DNA of 64,000 nucleotides from Mesorhizobium sp. CAU 1732. GTDB taxonomy: Bacteria; Pseudomonadota; Alphaproteobacteria; Rhizobiales; Rhizobiaceae. The first letter of the stretch is position 1; the number at the start of each line of letters is the position of its first letter. A program made the translations under genes and the position numbers. The notes under the pieces were generated by a model. That model saw only the letters and a list, made by a program, of their open reading frames with translations. It was not told the origin of the DNA and made no database searches. Positions 7,420 through 15,945 of this stretch are shown one piece after another. The stretch spans positions 2,170,001 through 2,234,000 of the forward strand of contig NZ_JBDQQR010000001.1 in the NCBI RefSeq assembly GCF_039888675.1. The letters are read 5' to 3'.

Positions 7420-9174
7420 TCAGTCGCCGACGGCCACGCCTTCGCGGCGTGTGTCGGCAGCGCCTTCGAGGCCTGACGGCGTAAATTCGATGCCATGCAG
7501 ACCCGAATTCAGTTCCTTCGCCTCGACCTCGTAGCCAAGGGCCGCGAGGTCTTCCACCAGGTCTTCGGCCGCGGTTCCCAGTTCGATATCGTAGGGACCG
7601 AAGCGGTTGACCATATGCGGCCGCGCGATCGCCGCAGCCATGTCGAGATCCCAGTCGATCAGCCCGATGAGCGTGTTGGCCACATAGGAGATGATGTTGC
7701 TGCCGCCCGGCGACCCCAGCGCATAGCGCGGTTCGCCGTCGAGAAGAACGATCGTCGGCGCCATCGACGATCGCGGCCGCTTGCCCCCCTCGACGCGATT
7801 GGCGACGGGGCCGTCACTGCCGGTTGCCGCGAAGGAGAAATCGGTAAGCTGGTTGTTCAGGAGAAAACCGCCCACCATCAGCCGTGCGCCGAACCCGTTC
7901 TCGATCGAGGACGTCATCGATGCGATGTTGCCGGAATCGTCGACGATGACGAAATGGGTGGTCGCCGGTTGTGACAGGTCGACGCCGTCGATGCGCAGGT
8001 CAGCCTTTTTCCAGGGCGGCTCGCCGGCGGTGACATCGTCCTGGCCGAGCGCGGTCGGCTGTCGGATCAGCGCGCTGCGGCCGGCGAGGTAGTCGGCGTC
8101 GAGAAGGCCTTCCGGCATGTCCACGAAGTCGGAATCGGCCATGTAGCGGTCGCGGTCCGCGAAGGCGAGGCGGGTGGCGTCGCCGATGATGCGCCAGCTT
8201 TCCGGATCGTCCGGGCCGAGCGCGCCGATCTCGTAGGGTTCGACCATGCCGAGAATCTGCCCGATCGTCATCGCGCCGGAGGAGGGCGGTCCCATGCCGC
8301 AGATCTCATGGTCGCGATAGGGAGCGCAGACCGCGTCCCGCTCGACGATCCGATAGTCCTTGAAATCGTTGGCTGACAGCAATCCCGGATTGGTCGGGTG
8401 ATCGCGAACCGCGGCAACGATCGCGTCTGCGATGGGACCCTCATAAAATGCATCCGCCCCGCCGGCCGCCAATGCATCCAGCGTGTCGGCGTAGCTTTCG
8501 TTGATCAACGTGGCGCCGGCTGCGAGCGCCGCGCCATCCGGGCCGTAGAAATAGGCCCTGGTGGACGGTTGGGCGTCGAGCCGGCCCGAATCGGACGAGA
8601 TCAGTCCGGCAAGGCGCGGGGAAACCTTGAAGCCGTCGCGGGAGAGGGTGATCGCCGGCGCAAACAGGTCCGCCCATGGCAGCTTGCCGGCGCGCTCATG
8701 GATCGTCTCCATGAGGCGAGGAACGCCCGGGACCCCGACGGAGCGGCCGCCCACCACCGCATCGAAGAAGCCGAGCGGCTGGCCGTCATCGCCGAGGAAG
8801 AGGTCGCCGGTCGCCGCCTTTGGCGCGGTTTCCCGCCCGTCGAAGGTGGTGACGGTGCGGCTCTGCGCGTCGTACCAGACGAGGAACGCGCCGCCGCCGA
8901 TGCCCGACGATTGCGGCTCGACGAGGCCCAGCGTGGTCTGGACCGCAACCAGCGCATCGGCAGCACTTCCGCCCTGGCGCAGGATGGCGAGCCCGGCCTG
9001 CGCCGCGAGTGGATTGGCGGCGACCACCATGTGTTTTTCGGCGCGCACAAGCCCGCCTGCGCTCGACCCGGCTGCACGCTCCGGCGCCAGCGTGTCGCTG
9101 GCCTGCTGCGACCATGCGGTCGAAGCCGTCGCGAACATCAAGGATGCAGCCAAAAATGTGCGGGTGATGGTCAT
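7420..9174 (-). CDS. ggt: Gamma-glutamyltransferase (glutathione hydrolase)
   Basis: This 584-residue exported Ntn-hydrolase starts with a signal peptide (TRTFLAASLMFATASTAWS). The autoprocessing site is the first Thr of TTHFVIVDD near residue 405, which becomes the nucleophile of the small subunit. The GSPGGSNIISYV oxyanion region and EPQSSGIGGGAFL match the family. It cleaves or transfers gamma-glutamyl groups of glutathione in the periplasm. The position after TTHF is Val, where characterised enzymes often have Ser. ATG 9174 has GAGGAGG just upstream; the frame stays open 45 bases further. Confidence 0.93.
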   Translation of the reverse strand: MTITRTFLAASLMFATASTAWSQQASDTLAPERAAGSSAGGLVRAEKHMVVAANPLAAQAGLAILRQGGSAADALVAVQTTLGLVEPQSSGIGGGAFLVWYDAQSRTVTTFDGRETAPKAATGDLFLGDDGQPLGFFDAVVGGRSVGVPGVPRLMETIHERAGKLPWADLFAPAITLSRDGFKVSPRLAGLISSDSGRLDAQPSTRAYFYGPDGAALAAGATLINESYADTLDALAAGGADAFYEGPIADAIVAAVRDHPTNPGLLSANDFKDYRIVERDAVCAPYRDHEICGMGPPSSGAMTIGQILGMVEPYEIGALGPDDPESWRIIGDATRLAFADRDRYMADSDFVDMPEGLLDADYLAGRSALIRQPTALGQDDVTAGEPPWKKADLRIDGVDLSQPATTHFVIVDDSGNIASMTSSIENGFGARLMVGGFLLNNQLTDFSFAATGSDGPVANRVEGGKRPRSSMAPTIVLLDGEPRYALGSPGGSNIISYVANTLIGLIDWDLDMAAAIARPHMVNRFGPYDIELGTAAEDLVEDLAALGYEVEAKELNSGLHGIEFTPSGLEGAADTRREGVAVGD

Positions 9175-9240
9175 GTCGTCCTCCTCGTCGGGGCACCTTG
9201 CGCCGACACCACAATGCACGCGCCAGCGAATGCCGTCCCG

Positions 9241-9957
9241 CTAGGGGCGCGTCACCTTGCCGAACACCGTCTCGAACGATGCCTTCAGCGCCAGATCATA
9301 ATCCGCCATCGTCACCGGCAGGCCAAGATCGACAAGGCTGGTGACGCCGTAACCGGTTACGCCGCAGGGCACGATGCCGCCGAAATGGCTCAGATTCGGC
9401 TCCACATTGACGGCGATGCCATGCAGGCTGACCCACCGCCGCAGCCTGATCCCGATCGCCGCGATCTTGTCCTCCTGGGGAGAGCCGTCCGGCAACGGCG
9501 GGCGGTCGGGCCGCACGACCCAGACGCCGACGCGGTCTTCACGGCGCTCGCCCTTGACGTTCAAGCTCGCGAGCGAACCGATGATCCAGGCTTCGAGAGC
9601 CGCCACGAAGGCGCGGACGTCCTCGCGACGGCGCTTCAGGTCGAGCATGATGTAGGCAACGCGCTGGCCGGGTCCGTGATAGGTATATTCACCGCCTCGG
9701 CCGGCATCGAAGACCGGAAAGCGCTCGGGCTCGAGCAGGTCGTCGCGATTCGCGCTGGAGCCGGCCGTGTAGAGGGGCGGGTGCTCGACGAGCCAGACGA
9801 GTTCAGGTGCGTTCTCGTTGCGAATCGCCGCGACACGCGCCTCCATCGTCGCCAGCGCGGTCGGATAATCGACCAGACCCGGTTCCACGCGCCATTCGAC
9901 GGGCGGCCCATCCGACAGTGGCAGAAACGACGCGTTTATCTGGTTTCGTTCGAGCAT
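9241..9957 (-). CDS. lipB: Octanoyl-ACP:protein octanoyltransferase
   Basis: The 238-residue LipB carries [20 protein letters not shown] (substrate-binding His), the lysine of [11 protein letters not shown], and the catalytic Cys in [14 protein letters not shown]. It transfers octanoate from ACP to lipoyl domains, the first step of lipoate assembly in the cytosol. ATG 9957 ([11 protein letters not shown]) is the likely start, although the frame is open for 37 more codons. It is divergent from the tRNA-Leu gene. Confidence 0.93.
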   Translation of the reverse strand: MLERNQINASFLPLSDGPPVEWRVEPGLVDYPTALATMEARVAAIRNENAPELVWLVEHPPLYTAGSSANRDDLLEPERFPVFDAGRGGEYTYHGPGQRVAYIMLDLKRRREDVRAFVAALEAWIIGSLASLNVKGERREDRVGVWVVRPDRPPLPDGSPQEDKIAAIGIRLRRWVSLHGIAVNVEPNLSHFGGIVPCGVTGYGVTSLVDLGLPVTMADYDLALKASFETVFGKVTRP

Positions 9958-10068
9958 TATGGCGCACCTTGGGCAACGCTTCTCATATGGACGCTCGTGG
10001 CCCAAAGGTCCAGTTTTGAGGCCTTCGCCAGAAACGTAGCAATTCTGCGCAATTGTGTGCCGACGCAC

Positions 10069-10097
10069 TTGTGCCCCCCGAACCTATTTGCTACATG
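10069..10097 (+). promoter_or_regulatory. Likely promoter of the tRNA-Leu gene
   Basis: TTGTGC at 10069-10074 and TACATG at 10092-10097, 17 bases apart, form a reasonable sigma70 promoter. Transcription would begin near 10104, about 29 bases before the mature tRNA. Confidence 0.4.
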
Positions 10098-10132
10098 CGC
10101 CGGGCCGGCCAAGACCGGCTCTTTCGTAGCGT

Positions 10133-10217
10133 GCGGTCGTGGCGGAATTGGTAGACGCGCAGCGTTGAGGTCGCTGTGGGGCAACCCGTGGAAGTTCGAG
10201 TCTTCTCGACCGCACCA
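10133..10217 (+). tRNA. tRNA-Leu (anticodon GAG)
   Basis: The 85-base gene folds as a class II tRNA. The acceptor arms GCGGTCG and CGACCGC pair perfectly, the discriminator A and CCA are encoded, the anticodon loop TTGAGGT gives GAG, a long variable arm is present, and the T-loop reads TTCGAGT. It reads CUC and CUU codons. No integrase gene or attachment-site duplication lies beside it. Confidence 0.97.
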
Positions 10218-10468
10218 ACGAAAACTTTCATCCGAGACTTTGTCTTTCGGGTGCGCCGAACGGGGTGATTACCAACGCTCTTTTTCGGTATATCGCGGTC
10301 CAAATCAGCAATTTCTGACATATGACGGCGAACTCATTCCGTTTCGGCGCGTTCGTTTACGTAGGCGCGGGACACAACTCCTTCGATGCGCGGCGATTGC
10401 CTTTGTGTTCGCCGCATTGAACAGCTAGACGGTGGGCGAACCCCATCGATTCAGGACGGGAGGCGCTG

Positions 10469-11881
10469 TTGGAAAATCCCCAGGACATGCCCCCGCGCGA
10501 CGACGCTCGAGAAATCGAGCCCGACATCTATGATGAGGATGGCATCGTCCGTTCGTCTTTCCTGGCGCATATCGGCGCCGCGATCGCGGATCGCGATACG
10601 CTCACGCTGAAGGACGAAGTCGGTAAACTCCACCAGTCCGAGGTCGGGGACCTGCTCGAGGCGCTGATGCCGGAGCAGCGGCGTTCGCTCGTCGAGTTGA
10701 TGGGATCGGCCTTCGACTTCACGGCGTTGACCGAAGTCGACGATGCGATCCGTATGGATATCGTCGACAGCATTCCGAACGAGCAGATCGCGCAGGCCGT
10801 CCAGGAACTCGATTCGGATGACGCCGTCTACATTCTGGAAGATCTGGACGAGGCGGATCAGGAAGAAATCCTCGCGCAACTGCCGTTCACCGAACGGATC
10901 AGGCTGCGGCGCTCGCTCGACTATCCGGAAGAGAGCGCCGGCCGTCGCATGCAGACGGAGTTCGTCGCCGTTCCGCCCTTCTGGACGGTGGGCCAGACGA
11001 TCGACTACATGCGCGAAGACCAGAACCTGCCGGAATCGTTCAGCCAGGTCTTCGTCATCGATCCCACCTTCAGGCTGCTCGGCGCAGTCGATCTCGACCG
11101 CATCCTGCGCACACAGCGCACGGTGAAGATCGAGGACGTCATGCATGAGACGCGTCACGCCATCCCGGCCACGATGGACCAGGAAGAGGCGGCGCAGGTC
11201 TTCGAGCAGTACGATCTTCTCTCGGCCGCCGTGGTGGACGAAAACGAACGCCTCGTCGGCGTGCTGACCATCGACGACGTGGTCGACGTTATCCAGGAAG
11301 AGGCCGAAGAGGATCTGATGCGCCTCGGCGGCGTCGGCGATGAAGAACTGTCGGATTCCGTGCTGGCCGCATCGCGCTCGCGCGTTCCCTGGCTGCTGGT
11401 CAACCTCGTGATGGCTTTTCTGGCAGCGTCCGTCATCAGCCTGTTCGATGCGACGATCCAGGAGATCGTCGCGCTGGCAATTCTGATGCCCATCGTCGCC
11501 GGCATGGGCGGCAATGCCGGCTCGCAGACCATGACTGTCACCGTGCGCGCGCTCGCGACGAAAGACATCGACATCTACAATGCCGGCCGCATCATCCGGC
11601 GCGAAATCGGTGTCGGCGTTCTCAACGGCATCATCTTCGCGTCGCTGATCGGCCTCGTTGCGGGGTTCTGGTTCGGTACCGACATCGGCGGCATCATCGC
11701 AGTCGCCATGGTCGTCAACATGTTCACCGCCGCTCTGGCGGGCATATTGATACCGCTTCTGCTCGACCGGTTCGGCGCGGACCCGGCCGTGGCCTCGGCA
11801 GTCTTCGTCACCACCATCACGGATGTGGTTGGCTTCTTCGCGTTTCTCGGCCTCGCGACCTGGTGGTTCGGCCTCTTCTGA
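10469..11881 (+). CDS. mgtE: Magnesium transporter MgtE
   Basis: The 470-residue product has the MgtE plan: a cytoplasmic N domain (about residues 40-150, superhelical, acidic), a CBS pair (about 155-275; RTVKIEDVMH, VDENERLVGVLTIDDVVDVI) and a C-terminal pore domain with five membrane helices (about 300-470; LMPIVAGMGGNAGSQTMTV). The CBS pair closes the channel when cytosolic Mg2+ is high. I chose TTG 10469, which follows GGGAGG; ATG 10487 is possible. The 10218-10468 spacer shows no recognisable riboswitch. Confidence 0.94.
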   Translation: MENPQDMPPRDDAREIEPDIYDEDGIVRSSFLAHIGAAIADRDTLTLKDEVGKLHQSEVGDLLEALMPEQRRSLVELMGSAFDFTALTEVDDAIRMDIVDSIPNEQIAQAVQELDSDDAVYILEDLDEADQEEILAQLPFTERIRLRRSLDYPEESAGRRMQTEFVAVPPFWTVGQTIDYMREDQNLPESFSQVFVIDPTFRLLGAVDLDRILRTQRTVKIEDVMHETRHAIPATMDQEEAAQVFEQYDLLSAAVVDENERLVGVLTIDDVVDVIQEEAEEDLMRLGGVGDEELSDSVLAASRSRVPWLLVNLVMAFLAASVISLFDATIQEIVALAILMPIVAGMGGNAGSQTMTVTVRALATKDIDIYNAGRIIRREIGVGVLNGIIFASLIGLVAGFWFGTDIGGIIAVAMVVNMFTAALAGILIPLLLDRFGADPAVASAVFVTTITDVVGFFAFLGLATWWFGLF

Positions 11882-11915
11882 GTGCCGTTCCTGACGACCG
11901 CCGTCAGCTCGCCAA

Positions 11916-11931
11916 TTGACTTTTACGTAAA
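11916..11931 (+). promoter_or_regulatory. Candidate MerR-family operator and -35 element
   Basis: TTGACTTTTACGTAAA contains the perfect palindrome TTTACGTAAA at 11922-11931, overlapping a TTGACT that could be a -35. It lies 46 bases upstream of the MerR-family gene. MerR proteins bind between -35 and -10, so autoregulation is a reasonable guess. Confidence 0.4.
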
Positions 11932-11977
11932 TGCCGTGCCAAATCCATTGCAGATTCATGACAGGACGGCCGCGCCG

Positions 11978-12364
11978 ATGCGGGAATATTACTCCATCAC
12001 CGAGCTGACCCGCGAGTTCGACATCTCGACGCGCACGCTGCGCTTTTACGAGGATGAGGGCCTTGTCGCGCCGGTGCGCCGTGGCCGTACGCGGCTCTTC
12101 CGCCCGTCCGACCGGCAGTTGATCCGGCAGATCATGCGCGGCAAGCGCCTCGGCTTCTCGATCAACGAGATCCGCGAAATCATCCAGATGTACAAGACGC
12201 CGCCCGGAGAGGTCGGGCAGCTCAAACTGATGATCAAGCGCATCGAGGAAAAGCGCGAGGATTTGCGCCAGAAGCGCCGCGATCTGGAAGAGACCCTGGC
12301 GGAACTCGATCAGGCGGAAGAATCATGCGTCGAGCGGCTGGTAGAGCTCGGCGTCAACACCTGA
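11978..12364 (+). CDS. MerR-family transcriptional regulator
   Basis: The 128-residue protein has an N-terminal MerR winged helix (YYSITELTREFDISTRTLRF then YEDEGLVAPVRRG) followed by a long coiled-coil dimerisation helix (about residues 78-120). No effector-binding Cys cluster is seen: one Cys lies near residue 118 only. It resembles the short LiuR-like MerR group of branched-chain or acyl-CoA regulators, but the effector cannot be deduced. ATG 11978 fits the domain start; the frame is open back to the mgtE stop. Confidence 0.85.
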   Translation: MREYYSITELTREFDISTRTLRFYEDEGLVAPVRRGRTRLFRPSDRQLIRQIMRGKRLGFSINEIREIIQMYKTPPGEVGQLKLMIKRIEEKREDLRQKRRDLEETLAELDQAEESCVERLVELGVNT

Positions 12365-12378
12365 GACGCCTAGCCGGC

Positions 12379-12855
12379 TCAAATCCAGCGCCGAACCTTC
12401 TTCGAATAGTCCCGGAATTTCTTGCCGAAGCGCAGTTCGAGGTGGCGTTCCTCGCGCTCGATGGCAAGCTTCTGCGTGGCGAAGGCGGCGACGGGCGCAA
12501 GCAGGATGAACCACAAGATGCCGGAGATGAGGCCGACGCCGACCATCAGCATCGTGTTCCCCAGATAGAGCGGGTTGCGCGTGAACGCGAAGGGTCCGCC
12601 TGTCACCAGATGGTCGGAACCACGATGCGGCATGATCGTGGTGCGCGCACGCGACATGGCACGCATCGCGGCAATGTCGATCGCGATGGCGCCCGCGACG
12701 ACGAGCCAGCCGATCGCGAAGAAGAACTCGGCAAGTTGCATCGGAAGCCACGGCAAAGGCATCAGCCAGTGCGCTAGGATCGCCAGTGCGACTGCGGCCA
12801 CAATGATCACAGGCGGCCACGGCAGGGTGTTGGGGCTATCCCGAATGTCCGTCAT
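12379..12855 (-). CDS. Isoprenylcysteine carboxyl methyltransferase-like membrane protein
   Basis: The 158-residue integral membrane protein has about four hydrophobic segments and the PEMT/ICMT signature region (GGPFAFTRNPLYLGNTMLMV; then REERHLELRFGKKFRDY). The family includes S-adenosylmethionine-dependent membrane methyltransferases; bacterial substrates are mostly unknown. Its ATG overlaps the stop of the upstream DUF1624 gene by 4 bases, so the two are translationally coupled. It converges with the MerR gene. Confidence 0.85.
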   Translation of the reverse strand: MTDIRDSPNTLPWPPVIIVAAVALAILAHWLMPLPWLPMQLAEFFFAIGWLVVAGAIAIDIAAMRAMSRARTTIMPHRGSDHLVTGGPFAFTRNPLYLGNTMLMVGVGLISGILWFILLAPVAAFATQKLAIEREERHLELRFGKKFRDYSKKVRRWI

Positions 12856-13835
12856 TGCGCCTCTTCCTCCAGCTGCGACGCTTCGGTGTCGAAGCTGCAT
12901 GCGCTGACGATATCCTGCAATCGTTGCGAAGTCTCCGGGCTGGCGCGGTCCTCGTAGATCTCGTCGAAGCGGCCTTCGCTTTGCAGCCGGTCGACCACGC
13001 AGCCGCAATAGGCGGTGCAGAAGTCTTCACCTCTCGTTGGAACGCATTGCGCGCTGCAGGCGCGGGTGAATTCGACATCGCGCGCTTCCTGCGCCGGCGG
13101 AGCGGCCAGCGAGAACAGCCAGATCATTCCGATCAGCACCGGCTGATGGATCAGATAGACGGAGAGGCTGTGCCTGCCTGCGAACTGCACCGGTCGCGTC
13201 CAGCGGTGCAGGGCGACGCCCCGCCGGCGGGCGAAAATCCCCGCGGCTTCCGCCATTTTCGCTGCTGCAATGCCGGCGAGCACCGCCCCGAAAAAGGGAA
13301 GGATGGGCACATAGTCGTTCGAACGGGGGCTGATCTCCGACAGTCCCACCCACCATAGCGCCGGGTGATCGAAAACGGCGGACCGCAGATAGAACGGCGC
13401 GGCGATGGCAGCCGCAGCCAGAACGAGGTTCAGCACCGCGGGCAATTTCACTAAGGCGAGGCCGAGAAGGCTGGCCAGCGCAATGTGATGCAGGATGCCG
13501 AAGAAAATGAAGCTGTCCGGTACCGCGATCCAGGTTGCGAGCGAGATCGCGGCTGCGGCGCCGGCGACCATCGCCATGCGCTTGAGAAACGGACGCCATT
13601 TCACGCTGCGCGCATGGGCGAGAAACAAGCTGACACCGACGAGAAACAGAAACGAAGAAGCGATGCCGCGCGCGAACAGCCGCCAGCCGCCTTCCGCGGT
13701 CATGCCGGGAGGGGCATAGCCGAAGAATTCGAGATCCCAGGTGAAGTGATAGATCGCCATCGCGACAAGCGCTGTGCCGCGCGCAAAGTCGATGACTTCA
13801 AGGCGCGATCTGGCTTTGTTTGCGTCCTGCAACAC
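12852..13835 (-). CDS. DUF1624 membrane protein with Cys-rich C-terminal tail
   Basis: About 327 residues. Seven or so membrane helices carry DUF1624 (heparan-alpha-glucosaminide N-acetyltransferase-like; RSRLEVIDFARGTALVAMAI, YHFTWDLEFFGY near the start; GRHSLSVYLIHQPVLI near the end). After the last helix comes a soluble tail of about 75 residues with six cysteines (CSAQC, CTAYCGC, a final C). The start is uncertain: GTG 13835 follows GAGAGA and gives the expected N-terminus, while the frame continues upstream into the oppC-like gene. Confidence 0.8.
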   Translation of the reverse strand: MLQDANKARSRLEVIDFARGTALVAMAIYHFTWDLEFFGYAPPGMTAEGGWRLFARGIASSFLFLVGVSLFLAHARSVKWRPFLKRMAMVAGAAAAISLATWIAVPDSFIFFGILHHIALASLLGLALVKLPAVLNLVLAAAAIAAPFYLRSAVFDHPALWWVGLSEISPRSNDYVPILPFFGAVLAGIAAAKMAEAAGIFARRRGVALHRWTRPVQFAGRHSLSVYLIHQPVLIGMIWLFSLAAPPAQEARDVEFTRACSAQCVPTRGEDFCTAYCGCVVDRLQSEGRFDEIYEDRASPETSQRLQDIVSACSFDTEASQLEEEAQ

Positions 13836-13893
13836 GTCTCTCGTTCCGCTTCGGTGGTCCTTTCGCCAGCGATAGCACGATTCTGGTGCCGAC

Positions 13894-14838
13894 TCAGCGA
13901 CCGCGGATGCGTGGATCGAGTGCGTCGCGCAGGCCATCGCCGATATAGTTGACGCTGAGGACGGTGAGCGACAGGGCCAGACCTGGCCAGATGACGCGCG
14001 AGGGATTGATCGCGAGGAAGTTCACGCCGTCGAAGAGGAGGCGGCCCCATGTCGGATAGTCCGACGGAAAGCCGAGGCCGAGGAAGGACAGCGCGGATTC
14101 GGTGATGATCGCCGTCGCGATGCCGAGTGTGGCCGAAACCATGATTGGTGACAGCACGTTGGGCAGGATGTGGCGGGTGACGATGCGCCGTTCGCGCGTG
14201 CCGATGCTTTTCGCCGCCAGCACGAACTCCTGCTCCTTCACCGAAAGAACCGCACCGCGCACGATGCGCGCGGTCTGCATCCAGCTCGTCGCGCCGATCA
14301 CGAAGACGATCAGCAGGAAAATGCCGGTTTCCGGCCCGAACGCCGCGCGCAGCGTGTCACGGAACAGCATGATGATGACGAGCAGCAGCGGCAGCAGCGG
14401 CAAAGCGAGGAACAGGTCCGTCATGCGCATCAGCCAGCCATCGAGCTTGCGCAGATAGCCGGCCGTGATGCCGATCGTGGTGCCGACGAACAGCGACAGC
14501 AACATCGCGGTGACGCCGACTGACAGCGACGTGCGCCCGCCGGCCAGCACCTGCGCGAACATGTCCCGTCCGAGATTGTCGGTGCCCATCGGATGCTGGA
14601 AGGTCGGTCCCAGATTTCGAGCGCGCACGTTGAGCGCGCTCGGATCGATGCCGTGCAGATATGGCCCGAAGATCACCAGAAAGATGATGGTCAGAAAGAT
14701 GCACGCCCCGATGACCCCGCCGCGATGCTGCCGGAACTGACGGAAGACGTCGGAGGTGATGGTGCGTTGCGCGCGCATCTGCTGCACGACTGGCGCCGCA
14801 GGCTTGCCGGGCGGATCGATGAGGGCCGTGTCAGTCAT
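13894..14838 (-). CDS. Peptide/nickel-type ABC transporter permease (DppC/OppC family)
   Basis: The 314-residue protein has the OppC N-terminal domain, six membrane segments and the EAA-type loop (EFVLAAKSIGTRERRIVTRH then ILPN). It is the last gene of the transporter operon and overlaps the preceding permease by 8 bases. With the DppB-type partner it forms the inner-membrane channel. The solute cannot be told; dipeptides, oligopeptides, sugars and nickel are all carried by this family. Confidence 0.93.
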   Translation of the reverse strand: MTDTALIDPPGKPAAPVVQQMRAQRTITSDVFRQFRQHRGGVIGACIFLTIIFLVIFGPYLHGIDPSALNVRARNLGPTFQHPMGTDNLGRDMFAQVLAGGRTSLSVGVTAMLLSLFVGTTIGITAGYLRKLDGWLMRMTDLFLALPLLPLLLVIIMLFRDTLRAAFGPETGIFLLIVFVIGATSWMQTARIVRGAVLSVKEQEFVLAAKSIGTRERRIVTRHILPNVLSPIMVSATLGIATAIITESALSFLGLGFPSDYPTWGRLLFDGVNFLAINPSRVIWPGLALSLTVLSVNYIGDGLRDALDPRIRGR

Positions 14839-15844
14839 AGCGGATCCTCGGGTCGAGAATGCCGTAGAGAAGGTCGGCGATCAGATTGAAGAACACGATC
14901 AGCACGGCAAAAATGAAGGTCAGCGTCTGTACCAGCGGGATGTCAGCGCCCTGGATGGCCGTGATCAGAAGCTGCCCGAGGCCGTTCACACGAAAAATCT
15001 GCTCGGTGATGATGGCGCCGGAAAAGATCGTCGGAATGCCCAGCGCGATGACCGTCACCACCGGGATGAGGCTGTTGCGCAGGACGTGGACGAGCAGGAC
15101 CACGCGTTCCTTCATGCCTTTGGCGCGCGCCGTGCGCACATAGTCCTGGTTGAGGTTGTCGAGCATGGAGGCGCGCACGAAGCGGCTGAGCTGGGCGGCG
15201 TTGTAGAGCGCGAGCACAGCCACCGGCAGCACCATCTGGCGCACCTGCGCCCAAAAGCTCGACCAGTCCGTCACGCGCAGCGTGGTGTCGTAGATCGAGG
15301 GAAACCACTGCAGATTGACGCTGAAGATGACGATCAGCACCACACCGGTGAAGAACGTCGGAACCGAAAAGCCCACCATCGAGACGAAGGTGCCGATCTG
15401 GTCGAACCAGGAATACTGCTTGTAGGCCGAGATGACGCCGATCGGGATGGCGATCATAATGCCGAAGAGATAGGCAAAGCCGACCACCATCAGCGTCTGC
15501 GGCATGCGCTCGGCGATCAGGTCGACGACCGGGCTGCGCGTGGCCCACGAGCGTATGCGCAGCCGCCCGGCTGAGTCGCCGATTGGAAAACCCAAAAGCT
15601 TTTCAAGCAGGTTGAGCGGTTCGTTGATAAAGAACTGCTGCAACCAGTAGAGATATCGGATCGGAAACGGCTGGCCCAGACCCAGCGATTGCCTGATCTG
15701 TTCGCGCACCTCCGGGGGAATGGTGAGCGGAAGATTTCCCGTCGGGTCGTTCGGCGCGAGATCGAGCAGTGCAAAGATGATGAAGCTGATCACGAACAGG
15801 GTCGGGATCGCGAACATCAGACGCCGAAGCGTAAAGTTCAGCAT
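14831..15844 (-). CDS. Peptide/nickel-type ABC transporter permease (DppB/OppB family)
   Basis: The 337-residue protein opens with the OppB signature FTLRRLMFAIPTLFVISFII, has six membrane helices, and carries the EAA-type loop DYVRTARAKGMKERVVLLVH. It pairs with the DppC-type permease, with which it overlaps by 8 bases. A strong stem-loop separates it from the upstream binding-protein gene, a place where transcripts of this operon type are often stabilised or processed. Confidence 0.93.
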   Translation of the reverse strand: MLNFTLRRLMFAIPTLFVISFIIFALLDLAPNDPTGNLPLTIPPEVREQIRQSLGLGQPFPIRYLYWLQQFFINEPLNLLEKLLGFPIGDSAGRLRIRSWATRSPVVDLIAERMPQTLMVVGFAYLFGIMIAIPIGVISAYKQYSWFDQIGTFVSMVGFSVPTFFTGVVLIVIFSVNLQWFPSIYDTTLRVTDWSSFWAQVRQMVLPVAVLALYNAAQLSRFVRASMLDNLNQDYVRTARAKGMKERVVLLVHVLRNSLIPVVTVIALGIPTIFSGAIITEQIFRVNGLGQLLITAIQGADIPLVQTLTFIFAVLIVFFNLIADLLYGILDPRIRYD

Positions 15845-15892
15845 GAAATTGACTCCGACGGGACGAGCGGGACCTTCTCGGCCGCGTGGATG

Positions 15893-15939
15893 AGAAGCTG
15901 TCCGGACCGCAACCGCCGAAGCGGCCGCGGTCCGGCTTC
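15893..15939 (-). other. Strong stem-loop between binding-protein and permease genes
   Basis: CCGGACCGC (15902-15910) pairs with GCGGTCCGG (15927-15935). Inside it CCGC and GCGG close a CGAA tetraloop, and outer GAAG/CTTC can add a further stem. No T-run follows on the minus strand. It sits 7 bases after the binding-protein stop, fitting a 3'-end stabiliser that keeps binding-protein mRNA more abundant than permease mRNA. Confidence 0.6.
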
Positions 15940-15945
15940 ACATCG

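Noticed and set aside
8398-10428. A 676-codon plus-strand frame across ggt, lipB and the tRNA-Leu
   Set aside because: It reads through a tRNA gene and is antisense to two well-supported enzymes; no recognisable domain.
10133-10468. tRNA-Leu as an integration site for a genomic island
   Set aside because: No integrase, no duplicated tRNA 3' end and only housekeeping genes on both sides.
10218-10468. Mg2+ riboswitch ahead of mgtE
   Set aside because: No ykoK/M-box core elements visible; only weak, imperfect stems.
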